From assembly GCA_007116865.1 (NCBI GenBank), contig SKHR01000152.1:1-16527 (forward strand): DNA of 16,527 nucleotides, in the 5' to 3' direction. Under the pieces are notes generated by a model, which was not told where the DNA came from, did no database searches, and worked only from the letters and a program-made list of their open reading frames with translations. The DNA is from Marinospirillum sp. GTDB taxonomy: Bacteria; Pseudomonadota; Gammaproteobacteria; Pseudomonadales; Halomonadaceae. Positions 6,488-12,765 of this stretch are shown here, one piece after another (the first letter of the stretch is position 1; each line of letters starts with the position of its first letter). The position numbers were made by a program, and so were the translations under genes.

Positions 6488-7026
6488 TGACGCGCTCCAC
6501 TCGGTTGTGGGGTGAAAATCATTTCGACTCTGGGGGCATCGGGTGTGTCGGCTTGCTGGGCTTCGATGTCCTGACTGGTGAGATGATAAATCAACTGATG
6601 GCCTTGAATCAGGTCTTCTCCTTGAATCAAGCGGGCCTGTCCGGTCAGTATCAGACGGTCTTCAGCCGGGTGGTAATCGATGGTTTCTGCCCAGCCTTCT
6701 ATTTGTGCCTGATCCAGGCTAGGCAGATCACGAAAATAGGCCAGCTGATCACTGCTGCTGGCTTCGGCGAGGGCGCGGGATAACTCCCCTTGTGGATTGC
6801 GCTCCAGGGTCATGACTTCCGATTCAATTCTAAGTTCGCCCTGAGTGGCGATCACATCACCGGAGTAGCGCGCTTTTTGCGCCTGGTTGTTCCATTGCAT
6901 TTGTCGTGATTCAACTCTTACAGGTTGTTCACGGTCTTCGGGCAGGGCCTGCAGCGGCAGGCTGAGCAGGGCAAAAACACCAAAACTCAGGCTGGTCAGT
7001 GCGACCATGCGCCAGGATAAGATCAT
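6484..7026 (-). CDS. lptA: Periplasmic LPS-transport bridge protein LptA (LptH-like)
   Basis: This 180-residue protein carries an N-terminal signal peptide (hydrophobic core MVALTSLSFGVFALLSLP, likely cut after LQA near residue 27). A single OstA/LptA beta-jellyroll domain follows, with SRQMQWNNQAQKARYSGDVI, ATQGELRIESEVMTL and LILTGQARLIQGEDLIQGHQL. It links LptC in the inner membrane to LptD in the outer membrane. ATG at 7024-7026 lies one base after the lptC stop (TAACATG) and follows GGAG by 7 nt, a strong coupled start. The open frame to 7104 starts with GTG deep inside lptC and is not used. The 3' end overlaps lptB by 4 nt. Confidence 0.94.
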   Translation of the reverse strand: MILSWRMVALTSLSFGVFALLSLPLQALPEDREQPVRVESRQMQWNNQAQKARYSGDVIATQGELRIESEVMTLERNPQGELSRALAEASSSDQLAYFRDLPSLDQAQIEGWAETIDYHPAEDRLILTGQARLIQGEDLIQGHQLIYHLTSQDIEAQQADTPDAPRVEMIFTPQPSGARQ

Positions 7027-7027
7027 G

Positions 7028-7645
7028 TTAACGCTCCGAATCAGTGATCGCAGAAGGTGGCAGGTAAACACCTTGTACCGCATTGGGCAGCAAAAAGGTG
7101 CCACGATTCAAGTCTGCCTGCAAGCCGATTCCCTCGGTGGTGCCACCCTCACTGACCAGGCGCACAGGGTCCTGGGTTGAGGCGGTTTGCTCGTCTAAAA
7201 AAAGCCACAGGCGCTGGGTTTGTAATTCCGGGGTATAGACTGTGGCGGGGTTGTCCGGGGTGAGGCGGACATTTTGCTGCAGCAATAACTCAGATGACTG
7301 GGTCAGGGTGCCTTGTTGGGCCTGGGCAATCCAGCGTTCACCGGCCAGGTTGAGATGAAGCAGGTGGGGCTGATGAATTTCAGTGCGGTCAGCCTGGGGG
7401 TAGAAAACCGCCTCGGTGCCTTGCAGCCACTGATAAGCCCGCCCGTCTTGGTCGTAGCGAATCAGCCGAGGCTGTTCTATGAAGTCGGAGGGCTCACCGT
7501 GATGGGCTGGAAGTGGTGTGTGAGGCTGGGGTAGGCGGCCTTCCTGGAGCCAGATCAGCCATAGCGCCAAGCCAAGCAGCAGAATCAACAGCCCGATGCT
7601 GTAGAAAAGGCGTGCCCCGGATCGATGGGTGACCGCTCTAGTCAT
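7028..7645 (-). CDS. lptC: LPS export system membrane-anchored protein LptC
   Basis: This 205-residue bitopic protein has a single N-terminal membrane helix (FYSIGLLILLLGLALWLIWL, residues about 14-33) and a periplasmic OstA-like beta domain. E. coli LptC is 191 residues, so it is slightly long. It receives LPS from LptB2FG and passes it to LptA. Sequence conservation in this family is low. The call rests on topology, beta patterning (LTQSSELLLQQNVRL, VYTPELQTQRLWLFLDEQTA) and its position between kdsC and lptA. ATG at 7643-7645 overlaps the kdsC stop as TGATG. No clear Shine-Dalgarno sequence precedes it, so re-initiation after kdsC is likely. Confidence 0.93.
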   Translation of the reverse strand: MTRAVTHRSGARLFYSIGLLILLLGLALWLIWLQEGRLPQPHTPLPAHHGEPSDFIEQPRLIRYDQDGRAYQWLQGTEAVFYPQADRTEIHQPHLLHLNLAGERWIAQAQQGTLTQSSELLLQQNVRLTPDNPATVYTPELQTQRLWLFLDEQTASTQDPVRLVSEGGTTEGIGLQADLNRGTFLLPNAVQGVYLPPSAITDSER

Positions 7646-8187
7646 CAGGGGCGGGTGTAGAGATAGTGATCCATGCAGGCTTTCCAGGTGCCTTGGGCCT
7701 GCATGATCAGATCACAGAGTTCACGAACGGCACCCTGTCCGCCTGTTTGTCGGGTCACATAGTCACAGTGGTGACGAATATAGTCTGGGGCGTTGATCAC
7801 ACTGGCACCAAAGCCGGCTTTTCGGATCGCCGACAGGTCGGGCAGATCATCTCCGCAGTAGCCCACCTGAGCCCAGTCGAGTTGAAAGCGGTTGACCAGT
7901 TCGGTCAGAGCCACCAGCTTATCTTCCCGTCCTTGAAAAACCAGATCGATGCCTAAGGCGGCGGCACGCTGGCGGACAATCTCTGAACGCCGCCCGGTGA
8001 TGATCGCCAAGTGAACACCACTGGCTTGTAGCAGCTTGAGGCCCAGCCCATCCTGGGTATGAAAACTTTTGCTTTCGCTACCGTCCGCATGAAAGGTCAG
8101 GCGGCCATCGGTGAGCACACCATCCACATCCAGTGCGAGCAAACGCAGCGGCCGCAGCTTATCCAAAAGAGTGTTACATATTTCCAT
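7645..8187 (-). CDS. kdsC: 3-deoxy-D-manno-octulosonate 8-phosphate phosphatase KdsC
   Basis: This 180-residue HAD-superfamily phosphatase without a cap domain forms tetramers in the family. It hydrolyses Kdo-8-phosphate to Kdo, the last step before CMP activation for LPS core. Motif I is LALDVDGVLTDG, with the nucleophile Asp20 and acid/base Asp22. Motif II is IITGRRSE (Thr64), motif III is Lys90 in GREDK, and motif IV is GDDLPDL (Asp113/114/117). HADGSESKSFHTQDGLG is a typical KdsC signature. ATG at 8185-8187 follows GAGG by 7 nt. It begins 38 nt after kdsD and overlaps lptC by one nucleotide. Product identity is clear. Confidence 0.97.
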   Translation of the reverse strand: MEICNTLLDKLRPLRLLALDVDGVLTDGRLTFHADGSESKSFHTQDGLGLKLLQASGVHLAIITGRRSEIVRQRAAALGIDLVFQGREDKLVALTELVNRFQLDWAQVGYCGDDLPDLSAIRKAGFGASVINAPDYIRHHCDYVTRQTGGQGAVRELCDLIMQAQGTWKACMDHYLYTRP

Positions 8188-8225
8188 TACTTTGCCTCAT
8201 GGCTGGGTTGGCTGGGGCCAGTGTA

Positions 8226-9203
8226 TCAGATCACACCGGCGCGCAGCAGATCGTGCATGTTCAGTGCGCCGACCACCTGTTTGTCCGCATTGATGACCGG
8301 CAGCGCGTTGATTTTTCTGGTATCCATCAGATGAACCGCCTCGGCAGCGAGGATATCGGCGGTGACTGCCAGAGGGGCATGAGTCATCACTTCAGCGACC
8401 TTGAGCTGCTGCATGGGGGTATCCAGATCCAGGGTTCGGCGTAGATCACCGTCGGTATACACTCCTAGGAGATGCTGTTGGTTGTCCACCACGCAGGTGA
8501 ATCCCAGGCTTTTGCGAGTCATTTCCAGCAGTGCTTCCTTGAGGGTGGCATTCGCATCGACCAAGGGGATGGCGTCCTGTTGATGCATGATGTCCGCTAC
8601 ACGCAACAGGAGTTTGCGCCCCAGACTGCCGCCCGGATGGGACAGGGCAAAGTCATCAGGACCAAACCCCCGAGCCTCCAGCAGGGCAATGGCTAAAGCA
8701 TCGCCCAACACCAGAGCACAGGTGGTGCTGGAGGTGGGGGCCAGATTCATGGGGCAGGCTTCACGCTCGACCTGGGTGTTCAGGTGCAGGGTGCTTTCAC
8801 GCGCCAGGGTTGATTGTGGCGCACCGGTCATGCTGATGATGGGCACGCCCATGCGCTTGAGCGGTGGTAAAAGTGCAGTGACTTCCTGGGTTTCGCCCGA
8901 GTTGGATAGAGCCAGCAGCAGATCCTTGCGGGTGACCATGCCCAGGTCACCGTGGCTGGCTTCGCCGGGGTGCATGAAAAACGCGGGGCTGCCAGTGCTG
9001 GCGAGAGTGGCGGCAATTTTATTGGCGATGTGGCCGGACTTGCCCATGCCGGTGACAATGATGCGGCCAGCACAGGCAAGCATCTGCTCACAGGCAAGAT
9101 TGAAATGGACATCCAGCTGCTGGTCTAATGCCTGTAGCGCCTGGATTTCCAGGGCGAGGGTGCGTCGGGCGCTGGAAAGAAAGTCAGTGATCGGCTGAGT
9201 CAA
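8226..9203 (-). CDS. kdsD: D-arabinose 5-phosphate isomerase KdsD
   Basis: This 325-residue enzyme converts ribulose-5-phosphate to arabinose-5-phosphate, the first committed step of Kdo synthesis. The N-terminal SIS domain (about 35-175) contains GMGKSGHIANKIAATLASTG, FFMHPGEASHGDLGM and the NSGETQE sugar-phosphate loop. HPGGSLGRKLL links to two CBS repeats, each ending in a V...G..D/DL pattern (GVYTDGDLRR; GALNMHDLLR). The start is TTG at 9201-9203 with GGAG 9 nt upstream. A stop lies 20 codons further up with no ATG or GTG between, so TTG is the only ordinary choice. It heads the minus-strand series and faces mlaF across a 133-nt divergent region. Confidence 0.96.
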   Translation of the reverse strand: MTQPITDFLSSARRTLALEIQALQALDQQLDVHFNLACEQMLACAGRIIVTGMGKSGHIANKIAATLASTGSPAFFMHPGEASHGDLGMVTRKDLLLALSNSGETQEVTALLPPLKRMGVPIISMTGAPQSTLARESTLHLNTQVEREACPMNLAPTSSTTCALVLGDALAIALLEARGFGPDDFALSHPGGSLGRKLLLRVADIMHQQDAIPLVDANATLKEALLEMTRKSLGFTCVVDNQQHLLGVYTDGDLRRTLDLDTPMQQLKVAEVMTHAPLAVTADILAAEAVHLMDTRKINALPVINADKQVVGALNMHDLLRAGVI

Positions 9204-9246
9204 AATGATGGCTCCGCAGCATAAGAAAGTCGTCGGCTTGCTTGTA

Positions 9247-9275
9247 TTGCCGGGTTTTAATCCTTAGATTATACC
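9247..9275 (+). promoter_or_regulatory. Candidate sigma70 promoter for mlaFEDCB
   Basis: TTGCCG at 9247-9252 and TATACC at 9270-9275 are separated by 17 nt, giving a plausible sigma70 promoter. A start near 9282 would leave a leader of about 55 nt before the mlaF ATG. The -10 shares four bases (9270-9273) with the opposite-strand TATAAT, so polymerase binding for the two directions should be mutually exclusive if both are real. Confidence 0.45.
9268..9273 (-). promoter_or_regulatory. Candidate -10 (TATAAT) for kdsD operon
   Basis: The minus strand reads GGGGTATAATCTAAGG, a perfect TATAAT at 9273-9268. The best -35 at 16-18 nt spacing is poor (for example TGCTCC at 9296-9291), so it may need an activator. 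A start near 9261 would give a leader of about 57 nt before the kdsD TTG. It is the only obvious -10 ahead of the long minus-strand gene series. Confidence 0.5.
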
Positions 9276-9336
9276 CCTATTTGCCGCGTTGGAGCAGCTG
9301 CCAATCACGCAGCCTGGCCAGAAACAAGGACCTTTC

Positions 9337-10149
9337 ATGACTGAGTCGCTGGGTATCATAAAAAACCTGCACTTCGCCAGAAATGACCGCCCGATTTTTT
9401 CCGGGGTGAACTTTCGTGTGCGCCGGGGAAAAATCACAGCAGTGCTGGGGCCTAGCGGCACGGGTAAAACCACGCTGTTGAAACTGCTCACAGGGCAGTT
9501 GCGTGCGGATCAGGGGGATATCAGCCTCTTTGGCGCATCGGTTGGAAGCCTGGGACGTGAAGCCCTGTTTCGGATGCGGGCGCGGATCGGCATGTTGTTT
9601 CAGTCCGGGGCACTGTTCACGGATATGTCTGTGTATGAGAACGTGGCTTTTCCGCTGCGAGTACACACTGATCTGCCCGAATCCATGATTCGAGATCTGG
9701 TGTTGATCAAGCTGGAAGCGGTTGGTCTGCGTGGTGCACGTTACTTGATGCCTTCTGAGTTGTCTGGTGGCATGACTCGCCGGGTGGCGCTGGCCAGAGC
9801 CATTGCTTTGGACCCGGAGCTGCTGCTTTACGATGAGCCGTTTGTGGGCCAGGACCCGATTTCCATGGGGGTGCTGGTGCAGCTGATTCAAAAGCTGAAT
9901 CAGGTTTTGGGGCTCACCTCGGTGATCGTGTCGCACGATATCAGTGAAACCCTGGCGATTGCTGATTATGCCTATGTGCTGGCCGGTGGGCGGGTGATCG
10001 CAGAAGGAACCCCTGAGGCGCTGCAGCACTCAGATCAGGCCGATGTGCGCCAGTTTGTGGCCGGATTGCCGGATGGCCCCGTGCCTTTTCATTATCCGGC
10101 GCTTGATTTTGCTGAGGATTTACTCGCTCAAGGGGGCGCTCATGCTTGA
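9337..10149 (+). CDS. mlaF: Phospholipid transport ABC ATP-binding protein MlaF
   Basis: This 270-residue ATPase belongs to the Mla (Ttg2) system, which moves phospholipids between the inner and outer membranes and keeps the outer leaflet asymmetric. Walker A is GPSGTGKT at 38-45, the Q-loop is in MLFQSGALFTDMSVYENVAFPLR, the signature is ELSGGMTRRVALARA near 141, Walker B is LLLYDE at 162-167, and the switch histidine is His200 in VSHDISET. DEPFVGQDPIS is typical of MlaF. ATG at 9337 has AAGGA 6 nt upstream. The frame also opens at a TTG at 9289, which would add 16 polar residues and sits near the predicted transcription start, so it is rejected. It overlaps mlaE by 8 nt. Confidence 0.97.
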   Translation: MTESLGIIKNLHFARNDRPIFSGVNFRVRRGKITAVLGPSGTGKTTLLKLLTGQLRADQGDISLFGASVGSLGREALFRMRARIGMLFQSGALFTDMSVYENVAFPLRVHTDLPESMIRDLVLIKLEAVGLRGARYLMPSELSGGMTRRVALARAIALDPELLLYDEPFVGQDPISMGVLVQLIQKLNQVLGLTSVIVSHDISETLAIADYAYVLAGGRVIAEGTPEALQHSDQADVRQFVAGLPDGPVPFHYPALDFAEDLLAQGGAHA

Positions 10150-10927
10150 CTGGCTGGCCCATTTGGGGCGTCTCGGCCTGACACTGATCGCCGCTTTAGG
10201 ACGTTCGGGTGTTTTTCTATTTCAGTCTTTGAATGGCTGGCCGCGTTCCAGCGAGGCCTTGCGCCTGTGGGTGTATCAGCTCTATTCGGTGGGGGTCTTG
10301 TCACTGCTGATCATTCTGGTTTCCGGTTTGTTCATCGGCATGGTGCTGGGTTTGCAGGGTTATACCATTCTGGTGGATTTTGGCGCTGAGCAGGCGTTAG
10401 GGCAGATGGTCGCTTTGACCCTGACTCGGGAGTTGGCACCTGTGGTGGCGGCCCTGTTGTTTGCCGGACGGGCAGGCTCGGCCTTGACCGCTGAAATCGG
10501 TTTAATGAAAGCCACAGAGCAGCTGTCGAGCATGGAAATGATCGGAGTGGACCCGCTGCGCCGGATCGTTGCACCGCGACTGCTGGCTGGTCTGGTGGCT
10601 TTGCCGCTGCTGTCTCTGGTATTTGCGATGGTCGGCGTGCTGGGCGGCTGGCTGGTGGGAGTCGATTGGCTGGGTGTTGATCCGGGGGCCTTTTGGAGCA
10701 ATATGCAGGCTTCGGTGAGTTTTCGTGGTGATGTGGTCAATGGGCTGATCAAAAGCATCGTGTTTGCCTGGGTGGTGACCTGGATCGCTGTGTTTCAGGG
10801 TTACGATCTGGTGCCGACCTCTGAGGGTATCAGTCGGGCCACAACCCGGACCGTGGTTTATTCTTCGCTGGCTGTCCTGGGGCTGGATTTTGTCTTGACC
10901 GCCCTGATGTTCAGTAATCTATCTTGA
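10142..10927 (+). CDS. mlaE: Phospholipid transport permease MlaE
   Basis: This 261-residue permease of the MlaE family works with MlaF, MlaD and MlaB. Several hydrophobic helices are visible: about 45-68 (VGVLSLLIILVSGLFIGMVL), 95-115, 140-175 (LLAGLVALPLLSLVFAMVGV) and at the C-terminus. The conserved coupling segment reads FAGRAGSALTAEIGLMKATE, followed by QLSSMEMIGVDPLRRIVAPR, a family hallmark. ATG at 10142 overlaps the end of mlaF and has a G-rich AAGGGGG ending 5 nt upstream. Starts further upstream in this frame lie inside mlaF and encode non-conserved sequence. mlaD follows after 16 nt. Confidence 0.97.
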   Translation: MLDWLAHLGRLGLTLIAALGRSGVFLFQSLNGWPRSSEALRLWVYQLYSVGVLSLLIILVSGLFIGMVLGLQGYTILVDFGAEQALGQMVALTLTRELAPVVAALLFAGRAGSALTAEIGLMKATEQLSSMEMIGVDPLRRIVAPRLLAGLVALPLLSLVFAMVGVLGGWLVGVDWLGVDPGAFWSNMQASVSFRGDVVNGLIKSIVFAWVVTWIAVFQGYDLVPTSEGISRATTRTVVYSSLAVLGLDFVLTALMFSNLS

Positions 10928-10943
10928 TAAGCAAGGAGTCGGT

Positions 10944-11408
10944 ATGCCGAATCGGCGTTGGGTAGAGGTTGCGGTCGGAGGTTTCATGCTGATTGGCCTG
11001 ATCGCTTTATTGTTTTTGGCTTTTAAAGTCAGTGGATTAAGTTTTGATCAGCGCAGCCAGGGGTTTGTAGTCGAGGCCTATTTTCGTGATATCGGCGGGC
11101 TTAAACCCCGTGCCAAGGTCACCCTGGCAGGGGTGGTGGTGGGTCGTGTGCAGCGGATTGAGCTGGATGAAGAATGGTTTGAAGCCAAGGTGACCTTGCA
11201 GTTAGAGGACGGCCTGGAAGGTAAGCTCAGCCGTGATACCGCTGCAGCCATTCAAACGGCAGGGCTGCTGGGTGATAACTATATTTCCTTGTCGCCTGGC
11301 TCAGATGAGGCGCTGCTGATGAGCGGGGATACCCTGTGGGAAACTCAGTCGGCATTGATTCTTGAACAGCTGATCAATCAGTTTATTGGTAATTCAGCCC
11401 GGGAGTGA
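10944..11408 (+). CDS. mlaD: MCE-domain phospholipid-binding protein MlaD
   Basis: This 154-residue protein has one N-terminal membrane helix (GGFMLIGLIALLFLAFKV, about residues 12-29) and one MCE domain. FRDIGGLKPRAKVTLAGVVV is the MCE signature, and TAAAIQTAGLLGDNYISLSP the family's second conserved block. Hexameric rings of MlaD form the lipid tunnel above MlaE and exchange lipid with MlaC. E. coli MlaD is 183 residues, so the C-terminal tail is somewhat shorter. ATG at 10944 follows AAGGAG by 5 nt. The stop is 4 nt before mlaC. Confidence 0.96.
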   Translation: MPNRRWVEVAVGGFMLIGLIALLFLAFKVSGLSFDQRSQGFVVEAYFRDIGGLKPRAKVTLAGVVVGRVQRIELDEEWFEAKVTLQLEDGLEGKLSRDTAAAIQTAGLLGDNYISLSPGSDEALLMSGDTLWETQSALILEQLINQFIGNSARE

Positions 11409-11412
11409 GGCA

Positions 11413-12063
11413 ATGGGATTGATTCGAGTCATCGGTGGGTTTTGTTTGCTGAGCCTGGTGTCTGTGTCCCTGGCCTGGGGGCAAGGTGCGTCGCCAGAGC
11501 AAAGAGTGGGTGAGGGCATCGAAGCCTTGACCGAGGCTTTTGAAGCCCACAAGGCGGATTATGAAACTGATCCAGCCGCGCTCTATGCCGCACTGGAACG
11601 GACACTGGATGACTATGTGGATTTTCGGCGCATTTCTGCCAGTGTGATGGGGCGCTATTTTCGTGCCGCCTCGCCGGAGCAGCGTTCCGCCTTTGTTCGC
11701 GTTTTTCGTGACAGTCTGGTACGCACCTTTGGCCGGGGTTTGATGAGCTTCGATTACCGTGAGTTTGATCTGGAGCTGCGTTCGCGCCCGATGCGCAACC
11801 CCAACCAGGCCAATGTTGAGCTGGATGTGCTTGCCGCCAATGGACAGCGTTTTCCGGTGGTTTTTGTGCTGGAGCAGATTCAGGAAGACTGGAAAATAGT
11901 CAATGTGGTGGTCAATGGTATCAATCTGGGGCTGACGTTTCGCAGCCAGTTTGAGCAGGCGATGGAGCAAAACCGGCGTGATTTTGACCGCGTGATCGCA
12001 CAATGGACTCCTGATGAAGCCCTGCAAGAAATTCAGCAGCAGGTTGAGGCAGAGCAGCAGTGA
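11413..12063 (+). CDS. mlaC: Periplasmic phospholipid-binding protein MlaC
   Basis: This 216-residue secreted protein of the MlaC/Ttg2D family shuttles phospholipid between the MlaFEDB complex and the outer-membrane MlaA (not in this window). A signal peptide spans about residues 1-23 (VIGGFCLLSLVSVSLAW). The mature part carries VDFRRISASVMGRYFRAASPEQ, FVRVFRDSLVRTFGRGL and WKIVNVVVNGINLGLTFRSQ, all family landmarks. ATG at 11413 has GGAG 7 nt upstream. The frame opening at 11386 would add nine residues overlapping mlaD and spoil the signal peptide. Its stop overlaps the mlaB start (GTGA). Confidence 0.95.
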   Translation: MGLIRVIGGFCLLSLVSVSLAWGQGASPEQRVGEGIEALTEAFEAHKADYETDPAALYAALERTLDDYVDFRRISASVMGRYFRAASPEQRSAFVRVFRDSLVRTFGRGLMSFDYREFDLELRSRPMRNPNQANVELDVLAANGQRFPVVFVLEQIQEDWKIVNVVVNGINLGLTFRSQFEQAMEQNRRDFDRVIAQWTPDEALQEIQQQVEAEQQ

Positions 12064-12341
12064 GTGCACGCTGGCAAACCAGCCCTGAAGGCGTATTGAC
12101 GCTGCTCGGTCGGGTCACCCTGCAACAGGCGGATGCGCTGGTTCAGACCCTGCCTTTGCCCGGCGGCCAGACCTGGACGCTGGATGTCAGTCAGGCAGAA
12201 GGAGAGGCCGCTCTGGTGCTGGTGCTGCTGGCTTGTTGGCGTCAGGCGCAGCAAGCTCAGCAGACGCTGGTGCTGCAAGGTGCCTCGGAATCCCTGATTA
12301 AACTCCTGCATCTCAGTGGGCTGGACGGCCTGTTTTCATGA
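12060..12341 (+). CDS. mlaB: STAS-domain accessory protein MlaB (atypical)
   Basis: This 93-residue protein occupies the mlaB slot and has a STAS-like pattern: LTLLGRVTLQQADALV, WTLDVSQAEGEAALVLVLLA and QQTLVLQGASESLIKLLHLSGLDGLF. MlaB binds MlaF in the cytoplasm and supports assembly and activity of the transporter. The loop that normally reads D-S/T-x-x-L (DTGGL in E. coli MlaB, with Thr52) aligns to residues 50-54, Ala-Ala-Leu-Val-Leu, so both the Asp and the Ser/Thr are missing. The start is GTG at 12060, overlapping the mlaC stop by 4 nt, with GAGG 10 nt upstream. Operon position makes the identity convincing despite weak sequence conservation. Confidence 0.88.
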   Translation: MSARWQTSPEGVLTLLGRVTLQQADALVQTLPLPGGQTWTLDVSQAEGEAALVLVLLACWRQAQQAQQTLVLQGASESLIKLLHLSGLDGLFS

Positions 12342-12439
12342 TCTGATCGCAAGCCGCTTGCACATGGGTTCATGCGAGGGTGTCAGATCGGTTATCATAC
12401 GCAACGAATAAAGATGACTTAGAGTCAGGATCTGGCTCT
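12340..12439 (+). other. Hairpin-rich spacer between mlaB and ibaG
   Basis: GATCTGA (12340-12346) pairs with TCAGATC (12383-12389). Inside it lie GCAAG-CCG-CTTGC (12349-12361) and CATG-GGTT-CATG (12363-12374), giving a possible three-way junction. A further stem, AGAGTCA (12421-12427) with TGGCTCT (12433-12439) and one G-U pair, follows. No real T-tract follows any stem, so it is not a standard terminator. It could be an attenuator or processing site, or chance. No gene is seen in the spacer. Confidence 0.35.
12369..12398 (+). promoter_or_regulatory. Weak candidate promoter for ibaG-murA-hisGD
   Basis: TTCATG (12369-12374) and TATCAT (12393-12398) are 18 nt apart. The -10 matches 5 of 6 consensus bases and the -35 only 3 of 6. 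It would give a leader of about 90 nt before ibaG. It is the best match in the 154-nt gap, but it is speculative. Confidence 0.28.
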
Positions 12440-12495
12440 TTGCCCCCAATCAGCGCTTAAAGATGTTTACAAAGACGCTTAATTTAGGAGCGAAC

Positions 12496-12756
12496 ATGCA
12501 CGCAGACGCATTAAAAAAACTCTTGGAAACTCGGTTGCCCGAGTGTGAATTCATCGTGCGTGGTGATGATGGCAAGCATTTTCAGGTGATCGCAGTGGGT
12601 GAGGTGTTTGCCGAAATCACCAGCCCGGTGAAAAAGCAGCAGTTTGTCATGGCTCAGCTAAAAGAAGAGCTGGCAAATGATACGGTGCACGCTGTGTCGC
12701 TGAAAACCCTGACGCCTGCCCAGTGGGCTGAACAAAAAGACCGCTTGGTGGGATGA
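12496..12756 (+). CDS. ibaG: BolA-family protein IbaG
   Basis: This 86-residue protein of the BolA/IbaG family has the conserved core GDDGKHFQVIAVGEVFAEIT, VKKQQFVMAQLKEEL and VHAVSLKTLTPAQW. IbaG-type proteins pair with monothiol glutaredoxins and iron-sulfur clusters, and the gene is almost always next to murA. ATG at 12496 follows TAGGAG by 5 nt. The frame opens at ATG 12463, but that adds a non-conserved 11-residue leader without a good ribosome site. It ends 9 nt before murA, so the two are probably co-transcribed. Confidence 0.96.
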   Translation: MHADALKKLLETRLPECEFIVRGDDGKHFQVIAVGEVFAEITSPVKKQQFVMAQLKEELANDTVHAVSLKTLTPAQWAEQKDRLVG

Positions 12757-12765
12757 TCCGAATTC

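Noticed and set aside
8587..9198. A 203-residue plus-strand open frame opposite kdsD
   Set aside because: Arg/Ser-rich antisense translation with no motif; kdsD is certain on the minus strand.
9277..10029. A 250-residue minus-strand open frame opposite mlaF
   Set aside because: Low-complexity His/Gln-rich translation, no ribosome site of note, and it lies fully under a certain ABC ATPase gene.
11383..12069. A 228-residue minus-strand open frame opposite mlaC
   Set aside because: Antisense shadow of mlaC; the translation shows no family motif.
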